This document shows positions 42,130 through 55,177 of a DNA stretch of 64,000 nt, one piece after another. A program made the translations under genes and the position numbers. The stretch is from positions 62,001-126,000 of the forward strand of contig JAECUM010001147.1 of NCBI GenBank assembly GCA_016617855.1, written 5' to 3'. This DNA is from Megalonaias nervosa (lineage: Eukaryota > Mollusca > Bivalvia > Unionida > Unionidae). Position 1 is the stretch's first letter. Each line of letters opens with the position of its first letter. Below the pieces are notes generated by a model. It had not been told where the DNA came from and did not search any database. It saw only the letters and a program-made list of their open reading frames with translations.

Positions 42130-44372
42130 ATAAAATGACGAATATAAATTCAAGGATCATGAGAATCAGTTGGCCATTCTTGCAATGTCTTACGGTTACA
42201 AAGAGGCTCTGGATAGCGATGCTAATTCACGATATTTACAGAAACTTAAAGTTGTGGAAATTAATGATTGTCATTATAAATTTCCAGCAGATATTTGGGT
42301 AAATAACCCAACAAAATGGCCTGAAGTGACATGGCCTGATGTTTGCAACTATCTTACAGATACAACTGGTAAGTTGTTTTTAGACAAAATATTTTGTTGA
42401 AGTAATTGTACACCTTTTTCTTAAACCTATTTTTCTTTAATTAAACTATAACAAAATCTGAAATATTCAGTCGGTTTTACCTGTGATCCTAATTATTTTT
42501 TAAAGTTCTCATTATTTTATATTTTTCCATTATTATTATTCTTTAATTGTCCTGTTAAACCTTGGTTAATAAGCACTAAAAGTTGTGTATTTTTCAACCT
42601 ATGTACATTTATCCACACTGCGTTTATAATATTTTTTTTCCCTTTTTTTTCGCAAGGAGTGTACACCAAAGAGTCAATGCAAAACTACAGAAGTCTTGAG
42701 GCACACAACGTTTTACTATCAGGATGGGTGCAAATAGTATATTATATGCAGCCCGAGAAAAGCACCAATTTTGTGTTGAAGGCTGATGTCTAGCCATCAT
42801 GGAGAGTGACAGATGAACCTCATCATCCATGGGTTGCTGTTACCGGTGAAGGAAGGGTCATTACAGCACATTGTGATTGCATGGCAGGGTAAGCATTTTT
42901 TTAAAAGTTATATAAACATTAGAGTAGTCATATTCTAGTTGGGAAATACTTGTGTAGCAATCAAACTGATAGCCATTAAACTGTTATTTTAATCTTTTTA
43001 TTATTATTGCTTAATACTTTAATGCTTTGCAAATATTTACACCGCAGCTCTCTCATCATTACACGTAAACAAGAGAGGTTTATATATTCTGCTTTACTAC
43101 TGAATCTTGGTGGGATACAATCTATGTGTAAATTTTGTTTAATTTTTCGGGCTGGGAGAATCATGTTCTCATGTTGGTGCCCTTCTTTTCAAAATAGAAG
43201 CTGCAGTTCGCAATGGATACACACACCAAGCATGCACAGAGAAATCATGTGAATGGAATAAGTGTTTTGTTAAGTATGTAACACCAGCACCAGTTACATC
43301 AATTAAATTTTACAAGGATAAAGCAAAGGATAGGCTAAGAGAAAGTATTCGCATACGAAAGCCACCACCTCCAACACCACTAGTTTCCGAACAGCTGGGA
43401 TTCATTCAGAGCTTAGAGAGCTGCCTACACAAGCCTATCGGACTAAGCACATTCAATGAAACAGCTCATCACTTTGCATGTAAAGACAAGCAAATGTCAG
43501 TAAGACGCTTGCCAATGCCACTGATATCTTTATACGACCCAGACAGCAATAATCTTACAAAAGAAGAATTAGTGGAAAAGTGTAAACAAGTATTGGCAAC
43601 TGTGACAGTCATGCTCCTTCATTAATTAAAAAAATTTGCAACCCTGTACACCAAGAACTGAAAAGTAAGCCAGTGCAATGGGGGCAATTGCATGAAGCTA
43701 CTGCTCTTCAACACTACACAGCTGCCATATCTACACAACATCAAGATGTGAAAATTACAAGGACAGGATTAGGTTTGTGTATGGATAAAGGGTTTATCGG
43801 TGCTTCTCCAGACGCTCTGTTTTGATGTTCATGTTGTGGCAATGCTGTTGTGGAGATAAAATGTCCATATACATTAAAGGATGCCAATGTAGATGAAATC
43901 ACCAGTGCTACTAACTATTGTCTTGCGTCAAACTATGAATTGAAGAAAGACCATAACTACTATGCACAGGTCCAGCTTCAAATGTACGTGTTCCAGAACA
44001 CATTCTGCCACTTTGTTGTGTGGACCAATAAAGCAAGTGTTATCAGTGGGGTCAACACATTTCATTGATAACATGGTGAACAAACTTGAACATTTCTGGA
44101 TTGAACACTGCCTGCCAGAATGACACGAAGGAAGGCTGAAACCATAGCACAGGCAGCATCAGCCAGTACTTCAGAAGACAATGGAGTCTTCTGCTACTGT
44201 CAAAAAACTTGGAATACAGACGATGGAGATGACATGATAGGGTGTGATGGGGCCAATTGCAAGTTTAAGTGGGAGAATCTCACTTGTGCAAAGATTAAAC
44301 GCCCCCTAAAGGAACTGGGTACTGCAAAGATTGCAAAAGAAGAAAAGGCACAAATGACTTATATGATTTAAT
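42130..44372 (+). pseudogene. SWIM zinc finger-YqaJ exonuclease-PHD protein (spliced, broken)
   Basis: Plus-strand, at least three exons. Exon A ends at 42368 (donor GTAAGT) and has DSDANSRYLQKLKVVEIND. Exon B (42657-42888) ends in AHCDCMAG, the first half of a SWIM finger. The next exon begins near 43150 with LGESCSHVGALLFKIEAAV, the second half; its acceptor reads GG, not AG. Then comes a lambda-exonuclease/YqaJ domain: WGQLHEATALQHY, GFIGASPDALF, VVEIKCPYTLKDA and YYAQVQLQMYVF. A C-terminal PHD finger follows (FCYCQKTWNTDDGDDMIGCD, LTCAKIKRP). Stops at about 43823 and 44068 and frame breaks near 43606, 44045 and 44310 mark decay. It is the likely partner of the DDE transposase. Confidence 0.78.
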
Positions 44373-44668
44373 GAAACAAATGTATTATTTTCATTTTTAT
44401 GTCATACTAAAATGCATTTATATAATGAACATTCAAATTTATAAGTATGTGAAAAAATCTGTGTATAAAAGTCACTTTTCATGATTGCAGTTATGGAAAT
44501 AGGCTTACCTTACATTGTTAACAAAGTAGCTCAGTTTGACCATTTAAATATATCATTAACGTACATGAAAATTGAAACTTATTCTGCATACTAAAATACA
44601 ATTCTGACATTGCCTCAAAAATGTGTCCATTAATAAAAAATTCAAATGACTACATAAACTGAAAGTCT

Positions 44669-46512
44669 CTAGCTTACCCCCCCCCTTGCATCAGAAGTAA
44701 GAACAATCCCATCACCTAGATTTGTAAGAATGGCACATGTTCTGACAATTTTATCAACACTTGAAAGCATGTCATTATGTGCTTCTGACTTAATTGAATT
44801 CACAAACTGAATTTGCAGAGTCCCTTGTAAAATTGAAAATCTTGACTTCATGAGTCCAATCACTCTCTCTATGTGAATTCTAACTGATGATAGCTTTCTA
44901 GATTGTTCCACTTCACGGGCAGAAAGCTGTTTTTCCCTTTGTAAATGCTGGCAGGAGCAAAACCCCTGTCTGCTCTGCTGATATGTCCTGATTTGCGTGT
45001 TATTTCAATATCTGAAACACGTCCTTCCCAGGCCTTGGACAGAAACACAACTGATCCCAAGGAATTACATGCAACAAGAAACTTCACTGTTGTGTGTTTT
45101 TTTGTAGCTACTGTAGCACTCGGCTTTAGCTTTGTATCCTTTTGGGTTTTCAATGAAGATTTCAAAGCAGTCAGTTATATTCGTCAAACGGGGAAAGTGC
45201 ATCTTGAAAACGGGGGGTAAAGTTGTAAAAATAATATCTCGGTTTGGCCAGTGAATCATAGAGCAAAGCTCAGATTCTATTAGATTGACCCATTTCCAAA
45301 ATATATCAATCACAGTGCTCTTCCCAAGGTTGCAATGATCAGCCAAATATTCAAATTTTGGATTTTGTCTCAATTTGACTAATGTAATGAAATACTGTTC
45401 TATAGCAGGTACATTTCCTCATCTCCTTGAAGTAATTTTGGATTCCAAAAACAAAAAAGTTTTCTGAAATACTTCCCATGATAAACCTGTGTAGAATTTG
45501 CATTTCTCGTCATTTTCCCTTACTAGTTCGATTGAAAGCTGCAGTCTTTTCAGCTTTGCCTCAGTATCTAACCATGTTTCTTTCAGATCTCAGGTTGTCA
45601 ATTTCATCCATGAGCATTTTCCTTTCTGTCTCTTGTAATGGATAGGTAAATTCAAGCACTTCCTGCTTGTCTTCCACAGGTGTACAAGTTACCATTTCAT
45701 TGATCTACATCATCATCTGCCATCATAACCTCCACACCTGAAATGTTTAAACTCACGCTTTTCTCATTCTCATGTTTTGCTTCATATTCAATCTTGCGCT
45801 TTTTTGAAACTGTCCTCCACCGAACCAAATCTCCTCTTCTGAGCCGAGTTGTATCGCTTCAAACGATTGACTCCCTTTAATGATGAGTCTGCAGTCCTCA
45901 TATAAATGCTGGGGATATAGTCTGGATGATCTGGACCAGAATTGGGTTTCCCTAAAAATTAAAAAAAGTTATTTAGGAATATCAACCATTTAAATAACTG
46001 TTTAACTAATGTTCAAACTGTAATATCTTCGTAAATATTTCATGAATTATATATTTTTTTCTTTCTTACTAAATTCGTAATTAAACAGTACATGTGAAAC
46101 GAATTAGATATTTTAAGATACATTTAATGACACTGACATGAACAGTTACTGACTTACATTGAGGATAAAATTGGCGATGACGTGATACAAAATAAATAAC
46201 GAACAACATATTCCCGCCTTGTTAATTAAGGGTATTTAACATTAATATAAGCCATAAACACACATCATTCTTTCAGCTCTCGTTTGCTCATCGCGTTTAA
46301 TATACCTGAGACAAAATGCTGACTACATATGTAGACATATTTTGCGGTTGGAATCCATTCAGATCCATCGGGATTCTGGCGGCCACACACACACGTACCC
46401 AGCGAACCCTTCTCTCTGGATCCTTTGCAGCATCAGGAAACTTGAAGAATGACAAATTTTCCTTTTGCTATTGATGGTTTGTGCACCCACCAACAATGCA
46501 AATCTTAGGCAT
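44669..46512 (-). pseudogene. THAP-DDE (DDE_Tnp_4-type) transposase (spliced, broken)
   Basis: Minus strand. Exon 1 (46306-46512) starts MPKICIVGGCTNH and has FFKFPDAAKDPERR and ICSQHFVSG, a THAP zinc finger in two frames; its donor is GTATAT. Exon 2 begins at 45951 (acceptor TTTTTAG) with PDHPDYIPSIYM, a typical end of a THAP region. Then come an HTH (CNLGKSTVIDIFWKWV), HWPNRD, and the DDE core: Asp in NITDCFEIFIENPKG, Asp in SRADRGFAP and Glu in VRIHIERVIGLMKSRF. Frame breaks fall near 45830, 45100 and 44900, among others. It would excise and insert the element; this copy cannot. Confidence 0.78.
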
Positions 46513-46641
46513 ATCTTAAAATGTTGTATAACTGTCTCCCACCCGTTAGTCAAGTCACTAGAACAATGTAGCGGTTGTTTTCACCTCGGCGGTCGTAACT
46601 ATGCACTGATGTGAAAAAGTGTCCGGATTCCCGACCCAACC

Positions 46642-47640
46642 TATAGAGGAACGAAAGTTTAAAGTTTAAATATATTATTGCCATGATGCTCTCTTACAGT
46701 CTTTAATTGTGCGACGAGATTTTGCCCGGAATATGCCGTATTTACTTAATGTTTCGGGTGTTTTTTAAAAATGCTTCTTGGTATTGTCTTATGGCTACTT
46801 TACAGTCTTTAGTGAACCATGGTTTAGGGTTCTTTTATAGTTCGGTGATGACTTAGGAATGGACTCTTCTGCAATCTCGAGTAAATTGGATGTAAAATGT
46901 TGCACAGGATCATTTGTTGTTGAAAATGTATCTCTGTTTAGTCTAGTTTTGCAAAGTGTTTCAAACCTGGCCCAGTCAGCCTTTTTGAAAATCCACTGTC
47001 AAATTGGCTCATCTTTGGTAGAGTTAATGTTCTTCAGAGAGATTGGGAAGTGGTCATTGCTGTGAAGGTCATCAGCGACCTTCCAATAATAATCCAAAAG
47101 CAGAGAAAGAAAACAAATTAACAGACCTATGCGCGTGTATATATCCGTTCCCAGATATAAATATGTTGGTGATTTTGTGTTATATATACAAATCGTGTCT
47201 GGCAATGAAATCTACGTTTTTGTCCCTGTCAGTTTGGTCCTTCGATCCCATAAAATAGTATGGGCATTGAAAACCCCGAGTTGAGCAAATGGACCAGGAG
47301 TGAAGCAAATGGGGAAGGCAGCCGTTGAATGAGGAGGTCTACACTTGGTGTTTTGTGGCATGTAAATGGAACAAAAAGGAGACAAATTTGTGTTTAAATG
47401 AATAACATTTTGAGGAGCCCTATTGTTCACAACACTGGAAGCTCATCCTGAGGCCCTGTCAACATTTTTTGTGTAGTTGCTAAAATGGAGTAATTTTAAG
47501 TGTGATGTTGTCCGAATGTTTCAAAATTTTTCCTGCAGACACAGCACTGTGGGATCATGTTCTCTTAGAAGCAGAAGAATATCACTATAGTTGGTTTCAT
47601 GTCCTTGACAATTCCGTTGAATGATGGTGTTCTTCATTAT
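46642..47640 (-). pseudogene. Jockey-group LINE endonuclease and linker, 5' part
   Basis: Minus-strand fragment. It opens with IIQRNCQGHETNYSDILLLL and VLCLQE (AP-endonuclease start and Glu), then KTELTG-type sequence, HDLCIYNTKSP-like residues and a SDHF-type motif as SNDHFPISL. The linker follows with KADWARFETLCKTRLNRDTF, EIAEESIPKSSPNYKRT and FTKDCKVAIRQYQEAF. It ends at the transposon boundary; the next residues of the LINE continue at 39222 and below. Several stops. Confidence 0.75.
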
Positions 47641-50600
47641 GAATTAAAAATATAGATAATTAGGTTAGACCTTAAGAGAGAGAAATTTTCTATATGCTTA
47701 TTTATGGGATGAAGTACAGGGTTAAATAATTTGTTTGTAGGTTTGGAGCTGCCTTGAGTACACGGTGCAGTTTCTTCTGCATCCATTTCCTCAAAGTCGC
47801 CAAACCTATTATAAAACTTTATAGGGTCATCAGACCCCTTGTGATACCTGTTTAGTGTTAGCGCGTTATTGAAATGTTATATCTGTGTCTATTTTGAGGC
47901 TTATAATCTGGGATATTTGAAAATAGCACTACATCGTGTGGGCTTGGTTGGGTCTGTGCATCCTTTGTTATCTATGGAGAGGTCTTTACTATAGTTGAGA
48001 AGGTTGTGCCATGTAGGGAGTTTCTAGATTTTACCATCTTTCTGGCCCCTGGAAAGGGGCTATTTGATGATTATTTGACCCTTTCAATTTCCTACTCCAG
48101 TTGCAGGTCTCGCAGTCCTTAACAAGAGAAAGTGCGGAAAACAAATTAAGAAGACCTCCAAGAGCACAGCGTGGCAAGCAGATATGCCTAGACAAGGACC
48201 ATTTCGACCACCCGTCTAGTAAGAAATACAGGTCAAAGTAGCGTGTTGCATTGGGAGCTGTTCTTGGGTCTAGTCTATAGTTTACTCAGCCAGCAAGATA
48301 CTTTCCTCCTTCGACACGGTCACAACCGACAGCCAACAGGTTGCCTCCACTCAGTCGCTTCTAACGACCTGCATCAAGGACACACCGGGCCAATTCTACA
48401 ACCCCGGACACTCAGGGGCGGCACTTTTGTTTGGAGAAACCGATTTCAAACCAACAGTTGGCAATAACTGTAACATATGCCAATCAGAGCTAATATTGCC
48501 GTCTATATATAATAATGATGATGTTGGGTTATTTGGGTCATAATCATTACACATATGTTAAGTCACCATATGTATTCAATCTCACATACCTTTTTCTGCA
48601 AATAGATGCATATAAATAACTCTCCTTTGAATTTGTAAATTAATAAGCTAAAATTGCCAGAAGGTATGCTAATATTGTAGGTCTGTTTTTAAATATAAAT
48701 CGTGGTATTTAGAGGTTACTGCAACAATCATTAGAGCATTACTATCCATAAAATTATATGGGTGAATAATTTATTTAGTAATCAAATCATTAATATTATT
48801 ATCACATGATTGATATTTTCACTTTGACAATAATATAGCCAAATTTTAATATTCACTGTGATATTTTCAGTTGTAAATTACAATTTCTATGTGCTGCCCT
48901 TCTAGATTTACCAGTACTATTACAATAATCTTGCTCACATACATGGAACTGAGTTAATTTTTCAAATGTAAATTTATCAGAATCCATCATTTCGAGTTTT
49001 GCTGGTGTTTTATGTGTACCTCTATTTATAATTCATTATACATATCATTCCAAACTGTGTTACAACATCATCTTTATTTTTAACACGATTTATTGTATGA
49101 TGGATAATATTACCACCACTCTGTACAACATCATAAGTATACCTACAAGAAGGATGTTTTGTAATTTGATTTGCATTTTTGTTTTTGTTTTGGAATAAAA
49201 TGATTACATATAATGAACAGTGCTTTATTTTGATTCTTATAAGTCATTTTTGCCCTTTGCAAGCATTGATGTTTGATCAATGCTTATAATTTTCTGGCAC
49301 TTGTATGAATAAAATGTTTTCAAATTGTCTTTGAACTGATGATATTTATAATCAGATAATAGATGTTTTGCAGCATTTTGCTGGAGGATAAAATTAGTGT
49401 CCCTTATTAAATTTTTCAAAATCGAATCAAAATAATTTGTAAAAACTGAAAATTATGCCAGAATTCTTTCGGTCATATAGTCCAGTGTTGTGGATTCCTT
49501 TTTAAGAAGACATCATGCAAAGTTTACTTTAAAAAAATAAAGAAAAATAGTAATGGTGGAAATTCTGGCGGATGTACACCAACTTACACCAACTTGAAAG
49601 GCCATCATTCAAATATGCTGCAAAATTTATTCGAATGCCGTGTTGTTTTTCTAAAACCAATATCCAAGATTGATGGACGGTCGAACGGAAGACGGAGAAC
49701 ACATGATTACAGAAGGAAGCAGAGAAAATGTATAAACACCAATAGATAAAGCCACGCGAACAAACTACCTAGATTCTAAAGTATTTCCTTTATGCCTTTA
49801 CTCTACCTGAACAATATTTTAGCACTTCCAAAAGTCCATTACAAGAAAAGTGGGCCAGCCCACTACATTAACTCTTGCATTGTACTCCTTTACCTCCAGA
49901 TTAGCATATTATATGACATAAAAGCCCCTGCTCGGTTTCAGCTCTAACGAAGCATAAGTGCTAAATATGGATCAACGTTTTGTTTATTGAAGACTGGGAA
50001 AAGTTTCTACAAAGATGCCTAGTCATGGATGTCTGAATGCCCATGTGCACTTGATAACAAAGGAGAACACAATGGTGACTGCAAGGTTGCATTTGTTTTT
50101 AATTACAAATACAAAGGTAGGTAAACCTTACCTAGAGGCTCCACTTATCACTTGACAACCATGCAAAATGTGACTTATGCAATCTTACTATGCATAAGAT
50201 GGCATACTGTTCATAGTAATTGACTTCTGGTACTTTTAAATTACTGTTGCTACGGTTGTTGATACCACTGTAAACTTGGTAGTTTCTATAAGTAAATTAG
50301 CTTACTACTTCCCATTGTGGCATGTGTTTGGTTACTCATGGCGGGCAGGTTAGAAATTTGACAGGAAAGTCATGCATTTAATGTGCCTACTTTTAGAGGC
50401 ATTTACTGATGGCATCTTAACTGCAGATTCAGGTAGGGTTTATTACAGGTTTCATCTAATCAGCTGCTAAACAAGTCTGTGCCTTTACAATCATAAGACA
50501 TCTGGTTTTTAACAGTTTGGATTATAGCCCATGGTAATACCACATGTGACTACATGGAAGAAATGTCTATTTGATATCATACCAAAAAATGAAGAGAATG

Positions 50601-50953
50601 ATAAGTGTCTTTCTTAATTATTGTTCCTGAAACCAAACATTTCATGATAACATGGAGGAAGCATTGTATTCTTGGTTAAAAGTTGCTAAGATTTCAAGCA
50701 GGAGACCAAATTAGTACTTGTTTAAAATACTGAATGCAGGTGCTACACAATGCACTAATGAAACAAAGTGTATTGTGTGGAGCAAGGCCATACCATAGGT
50801 GACATTTTGTTTAAAGCAAAAACTAGCTAATCTAGATTGACACAAGTGGTACCACAGGATCAATATCTTTATTTCACCCACCTGGATCATAGAAATATAT
50901 TTAGGAAAACCACACAGATACACACACTCACGCATATCTCTCTCTCTCTCTCA

Positions 50954-50955
<2 letters not shown>
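47641..50955. other. No gene seen
   Basis: AT-rich sequence with no recognised gene. A GC-richer block at about 48110-48470 (CAACAGGTTGCCTCCACTCA, GGACACACCGGGCCAATTCT) stands out and may be a single SINE-like or decayed element copy. I cannot assign it. Confidence 0.45.

Positions 50956-50997
<42 letters not shown>
50956..50997. repeat. (TA)n microsatellite with (CT)n flank
   Basis: About 40 bp of TA dinucleotides, preceded by a CT run at 50937-50953. Confidence 0.9.
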
Positions 50998-51000
<3 letters not shown>

Positions 51001-51129
51001 CATACAAGAACAGGTGTACTTGTATATATACTTGCTGTTGACTCTAACACATGCAAATATATAAACTTAGTGCAAGGAATGTCTGCTGTAGATCTTCATA
51101 ATATAGGTTACCTAACGAAACCCGTATAA

Positions 51130-51735
51130 CTTATCTCTATTCGGATCTGTAACTAGATCAAAATCTGTGTCTTATGTCTATTTGGATGTGTAATTACATC
51201 AAAATCTGTGTCTTATCTCTTTTTGGATGTGTAACTACATCAAAATCTGTGTCTTATGTCTATCTGGATGTGTAATTACATCAAAATCTGTGTGTCTTAT
51301 GTCTATTTGGATATGTAATTACATCAAACTGTCATATCTATTTGGATGTGTAATTATATCAAAATGTGTCTGTCTTGTGTCTATTTGGATGTGTAATTAC
51401 ATCAAAATTTGTGTCTTATGTCTATTTGGATGTGTAATTACATCAAAATATGTGTCTTATGTCTATTTGGATGTGTAACTACATGAACATCCGTGACTCT
51501 TAGGTCTATTTGGATGTGTAACTGCATCAAAATCAGCATCTCTTATGTCTATTTGGATGTGTAACTACATCAAAATCAGTATCTCTTATGTCTATTTGGA
51601 TGTGTAACTACATCAAAATCAGCATCTCTTATGTCTATTTGGATGTGTAACTACATCAAAATCTGTGTCTCTTATGTCTATTTGGATGTGTAACTACATC
51701 AAAATCCGTGTATCTTAGGTCTATTTGGATTGTGT
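51130..51735. repeat. Minisatellite, ~42-bp unit, about 14-15 copies
   Basis: Head-to-tail units of the type TCTATTTGGATGTGTAATTA then CATCAAAATCTGTGTCTTATG. Units vary from 35 to 44 bp with mostly point changes (ATTACATC or ACTACATC). The right-hand copies are longer (CTCTTATG) and more alike, suggesting recent expansion from that side. The open frame across it is a repeat artefact. Confidence 0.92.
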
Positions 51736-52029
51736 AACTGTAACTACTTTATGCTGAGCAAGCACTTCTTCTGTATATATCCCTGGCAGAAAAATGTGAT
51801 AGTGTGATCATTTAACCATAGCTAATGTTGATCATTTTAAAAAATAAAATGTGAATTGACTTCTTTCTTATGGAAAGCCTTCATAAACTTTAAAATTTAA
51901 AAAAATGTTTCTCAGTTTTTGTTGTTGTTATTAATCATTGTTCTTTTGAATAGGAAAATTACTCCATTTATTGTAACTGTTACATTCTTTAAACAAGACC
52001 CTCTTATACACAATTTTAAGTATGATATT

Positions 52030-52850
52030 AATGACCAGTGAGACATCATAATTAGTAATCTGATGAAAACCTAAGTTTTATGAGTAGTAATAACAAGACT
52101 GCCACAGTAGTTATACTTGCCATTAGATCAACATAATTTTCACTGACAAGGCATCATAAGTCTTCCAGTGAATACTACATGTTAATATGGTTTTGCCTTC
52201 ATGAGTGGTAATAACAAGATTTTCAAGAATGCTGCCGAATGGTGAAGTTAGAAGTTAAATCAGCACCATTTAATTAAGGACCAAGAAGACATCATAAAAC
52301 TTTCATAAACCTCTTTTACTGAAAACCGATGCTGATATGACAATTTATCTAGGAGTAGTGATAATAAGATTGTCAAGATGGCAGCTGTTGTGTCCATATT
52401 GGTTGTCCAAACAGAACAATTTTCACCCAGGTCCAACTAGATATCATAAACAGTCTTGCAGTGAAGATCTAATTTCAACAAAGACTTTCTATTTAGGATT
52501 AGAAGCGATAACAAGATTTTCAAGATGGCCACTGTGGTAGCCATACTGGATGTCTCAAGGGCACCACACCATTTTCATTTCGAACCAACTAGATATTATA
52601 AGACTTGCTGTGAAAAATCTATGCCATTATGACTTTCCATTCAGGAGGAGTAGTAATAACAAGGGTTTCAAGATGGCCAATAACATGACCATACTGGATA
52701 TCCACAAGGCATTATTTTTATTTATGACCAGCTGGACCATGTGATTAATGTGTGTGCATAAAGTTTCAGAGTAAACATTGAAGTAGATAAGGTGAAATAG
52801 TGATAATAGACCTGTGCTAATGGATGGAAGGATAGACGACGGATAGTGAG
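52030..52850. repeat. Degenerate ~150-180 bp tandem repeats
   Basis: AATAACAAGATTGTCAAGATGG, then AACAAGATTTTCAAGATGGC and AACAAGGGTTTCAAGATGGC, recur at about 52370, 52510 and 52660. Each is followed by CATACTGGAT-like and CAACTAGATAT-like phrases. It is an old tandem family with no coding content. Confidence 0.65.
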
Positions 52851-54489
52851 CCGTCATATTTGGTCTTGTGGTGTACAACCAGAGGAGCTAAAATTTCAAT
52901 AATGTACTGTTTGCTATGGTTGATAATTATGAAGCATAATTTTGGGTTTATTACTGTACATTTCTATAAGATATTTTTTTAGATTTAAAAGCAAGCTGTG
53001 AGGAGTATATTTTAATTTATAAGCACGTTTCAGACTTGAAAAAAAATGAAATCACAAAGAAAGAGTTCCATTTATATAGTTATGTGACACTGATAATATT
53101 TTTACAACTTGTGACACTGATAATTATTTTACAACTTACCCAATTTTCTTAGTGAGCTATCCAATAAATAAAAAACATTTTTTTAAAAAAAATTGTCTCT
53201 TCCTTCAGTAATAGAACAAATCAATGCATTACAAGCCAATGCACATGTTTAATAATGCAATCAAAGTTACTTACATATAGAACATGGTATAACCTGTTTA
53301 ATAATGATATAAATATGTCATACAGTTGGTATTCTACACAATGACATCGTTCTCTCTATGAAAGCAACAAAATTATAACAGAAGAAGCCAATTTCGTCAG
53401 TTTTGATTTTTTTCTGGTTGGTTAATTGCCCAACATTTCTTCTACCAGTACAATTTGTAGTAAAACTAATTATGAAACTTTGTTCTTGCAATGGATTTCT
53501 ACCTAGTGTTTGTGCCTACTGTGAATTGTGTAGATCCTGATCGTTCATCCTCCTCAAGGTCCAACACATCTTGGTTTATATTGTTCACTTACAATCACAA
53601 GCAAAATGAAAGCACGTTAAGTACTCCATTATTAGCATTCTGTTGAGTACTCCCTTGTTAGTAGGCTGACCAGTTAGGCATGAACTGAAAAGAAGTCTGC
53701 TTTTGAAAATTAATGCTTTTCTTTAAGTATTTGATGAGATGAATCATACTGGAAAAATAACTCCTCAACACACACTTTTCTTATGTACCTGATGAGACGA
53801 GTTTATGATTTTCATTTGCAAATTTGATAAAGTTTTAAATACTTTTAAGTTATCGTTATGAGTGATGGGATAGTTTTCAAGACACTTTCTATGTAATGAC
53901 CATTACTTGGGGATGGATATTCAACTTAACATAGCACAGAAAATGGACACGGACCTGTACAGTAAGTTATTTTGCATTGCTTGGACCCTTACCAATGTAA
54001 AAAGATCAATTTTTAAAAATGTTAAATACTCCAAAATTGTATCAATGATCATCATGAAGTACACAAATATGTAAAACACTTGTTTTTCATAGAAACAAAG
54101 AAAACTGTTTAATTTCTTATAGGTTTTTGATAAAATCTGCTAAAATCATTATATATGTTTGATAAGCTGTACATAAATGCTATATCATTACTTACAGATC
54201 GTAATTAAATATCACCAGAAACACTTGTACAAATTCTAAATCCTTGGAGTTATGCATATAAATAACAAAATACATAGGTTTTTGCTGAATTTGTGACAAA
54301 AAGTTTGCACTCTTTGGAAACCATCATAAACGTTTGTGACAATTCATTTTGATTAAAAGTTTTGAAAAATAAGTATTGTCAAAGATCTGTAATAGTAGAT
54401 CAATAACAGTAACACTAATGAACATATAACTAATTACACTTGTACACTATGTTAAATTAATATATGTATTCTATAATAAAAAACAAAAC
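52851..54489. other. No gene seen
   Basis: AT-rich sequence with a short near-tandem duplication at 53085-53130 (TGTGACACTGATAATATTTT and TGTGACACTGATAATTATTT). No open frame of interest. Confidence 0.5.
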
Positions 54490-54692
54490 AAGATAAACCA
54501 CATGACCACTCAACTGTAAGAAATATAACACAAGTAACTTTGACCTCTGACCTACTGACTCAATGATTCCCCCCAAAAATGACAAAGCGAAAAAAAACCC
54601 CACATAATCAAAAAACAAAAACATGATCAATCAGCTGTAAGAAATATAACCCCAGCAACTTTGACCTCTGACCTACTGCCTCAATGATTGCC
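54490..54692. repeat. ~115-bp tandem duplication
   Basis: AACTGTAAGAAATATAACAC and CAGCTGTAAGAAATATAACC each lead into AACTTTGACCTCTGACCTAC and a CTCAATGATT end. Two diverged copies. Confidence 0.65.
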
Positions 54693-55080
54693 ATATATTA
54701 TGTGATTCTAGGTAAATTTACATGTAACTGCAATGTCTAGTGATGACCCAACTGTAAATCCACGGTTTCATTTATTTATTCCTACAGGATCAAAAATACA
54801 GATCTAGGTTGAAGCTTGATGTGGCAAATATATGTCAGCTGAATGTAATGTATTAACATATATACAATGTAAACATATCAACAATATTAAGAGTAATGTT
54901 TATAAATTTTCAGTTTGTTTGGATTAAATCTGTACATAATTGCAATGTTAACTGTTATACATGACAGGATACATAGGCTTCATTGCAAAAATATTTATAA
55001 CGTGTACATTTCTTTTTTTATTAAAATGCATAAATTATTTTAAGTTGTAGGAGATCATGGAAAATAATAATAATAATAAC

Positions 55081-55084
<4 letters not shown>

Positions 55085-55152
<68 letters not shown>
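55085..55152. repeat. (AT)n microsatellite
   Basis: About 66 bp of AT dinucleotides after an AATAATAATAA run. Confidence 0.95.
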
Positions 55153-55154
<2 letters not shown>

Positions 55155-55177
55155 ATAGCAAGATGTAATCTATATTA

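Larger units (their letters stand above)
39223..46641. mobile_element. ISL2EU/Harbinger-like DNA transposon, inserted into a LINE
   Basis: Ends read GTTTGGGTCGG (39223-39233) and CCGACCCAACC (46631-46641), an 11-bp inverted repeat with one mismatch, flanked by TA on both sides (39221-39222 and 46642-46643). Inside are a THAP-DDE transposase gene on the minus strand (44669-46512) and a convergent SWIM-YqaJ-PHD gene on the plus strand (about 42130-44372). An RTE-like LINE (39311-41833) interrupts its left end. The flanking LINE coding sequence reads continuously across the empty site. The superfamily name is my best match from gene content and the 2-bp duplication. Confidence 0.72.

Noticed and set aside
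51130..51735. CRISPR-like array of repeats
   Set aside because: Units are contiguous, with no unique spacers between conserved repeats, so it is a minisatellite in a eukaryotic genome.
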